From Acidisarcina sp. (GTDB lineage Bacteria > Acidobacteriota > Blastocatellia > Pyrinomonadales > Pyrinomonadaceae), in contig JAJNPX010000535.1 of the NCBI GenBank assembly GCA_021155145.1, positions 1-5,822 of the forward strand: DNA of 5,822 nucleotides. The letters run 5' to 3'. Numbering within the stretch: the first letter of the stretch is position 1; each line of letters starts with the position of its first letter. A model generated the notes under the pieces. It searched no databases, was not told the origin of the DNA, and saw only the letters and a program-made list of their open reading frames with translations. The translations under genes and the position numbers were made by a program. This document shows, piece after piece, positions 5,351 through 5,822 of the stretch.

Positions 5351-5821
5351 CTATGCCGTTGCCGGATTATTCGGCGTTATCGGCGGAAGTATCGGCTTCT
5401 TGAACGGCGATTTCGATTTCTCTTCTTCGGCATCCGTTCCGTTGTCGTCGAACGAGGTCGAGACCCTATCGTCGGCATTTAGCGGCAAACCGGCGATCAC
5501 GCGCTTCATCTGTGTCAGATCGAGCGATTCGTGCTCGAGCAATGCCTCGACAAGGCGGTCCATCGCCTCACGATTTTCTTCCAGGATCCTGGTCGCCCGG
5601 GCGTACTGCTCCGAGACGATCCTTTTTACTTCCTGGTCGATCTTGATCGCCGTATCCTCCGAGAAATCACGGTGCTGTGCTATCTCGCGGCCGAGAAAGA
5701 TCTGCTCTTCCTTTTTGCCAAAGGCGAGCGGGCCGAGATCCGACATCCCGTACTGGCAGACCATCGACCGGGCGAGTTCGGTCGCCTTTTCGATGTCATT
5801 CGAAGCGCCGGTCGTGATTCG
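5351..5821 (-). CDS. ftsH: ATP-dependent zinc metalloprotease FtsH, C-terminal part (5' end outside the window)
   Basis: FtsH is a membrane-anchored hexameric AAA+ protease that degrades membrane and regulatory proteins. Only the last 156 residues of the M41 peptidase domain are present; the AAA module and HEXXH lie beyond the right edge. The frame is open to base 5821 and starts [18 protein letters not shown], where D9 corresponds to the third zinc ligand (D495 in E. coli). It continues [32 protein letters not shown] and [16 protein letters not shown], all typical of FtsH. The tail after about residue 125 is low-complexity, acidic then Lys/Pro-rich, ending [11 protein letters not shown], as is common for FtsH C-termini. 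It is followed by an intrinsic terminator and then folP, a gene order shared with E. coli. Confidence 0.96.
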   Translation of the reverse strand, partial: RITTGASNDIEKATELARSMVCQYGMSDLGPLAFGKKEEQIFLGREIAQHRDFSEDTAIKIDQEVKRIVSEQYARATRILEENREAMDRLVEALLEHESLDLTQMKRVIAGLPLNADDRVSTSFDDNGTDAEEEKSKSPFKKPILPPITPNNPATA

Positions 5822-5822
5822 C

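Overview
This window looks like chromosomal DNA from a Gram-negative bacterium of moderately high GC content. It carries an outer-membrane LPS-assembly gene (lptE), a type IV pilus retraction ATPase (pilT) and the housekeeping genes ftsH, folP and holA. The protein flavour suggests Acidobacteriota, possibly the Blastocatellia/Pyrinomonadales side: a PilT with a divergent C-terminal motif followed by a zinc-ribbon/pseudo-receiver gene, and a GxxExxY gene between GCGCAAA-type repeats. That placement is inference from sequence flavour, not a database result.

Layout. Positions 2-1570 are a plus-strand pair. First comes the 3' part of pilT, entering at the Walker A loop. It is followed 48 nt later by a 243-aa protein with an N-terminal four-cysteine zinc ribbon and a C-terminal receiver-like fold that has lost its phosphorylation residues. 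Positions 1571-1758 are the convergent intergenic region, holding a short hairpin and an 84-bp inverted-repeat element that ends in an eight-T run, a likely terminator for the pilus operon.

From the right edge to 1759 everything reads on the minus strand: ftsH (3' end only), an intrinsic terminator built from degenerate 7-bp repeats, folP, an unrecognised secreted and membrane-anchored 198-aa protein, lptE, a GxxExxY-family gene, and holA. The folP stop overlaps the next start by 23 nt, and the 198-aa gene overlaps lptE by an ATGA, so these three look translationally coupled. ftsH-folP and lptE-holA are both gene adjacencies known from other bacteria such as E. coli; here they are joined into one block.

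The most notable structure is at 2814-3298. The GxxExxY gene, a predicted small nuclease-like protein with a D...ExK signature, lies inside a pair of 29-bp terminal inverted repeats (27 of 29 identical), each made of three ~10-bp GCGCAAAA-type units. Its GC content is lower than its neighbours'. The unit fits between the lptE stop (7 bp away) and the holA start codon (11 bp away), splitting an otherwise conserved gene pair without breaking either coding sequence. It looks like a tiny one-gene mobile or repeat-borne cassette.
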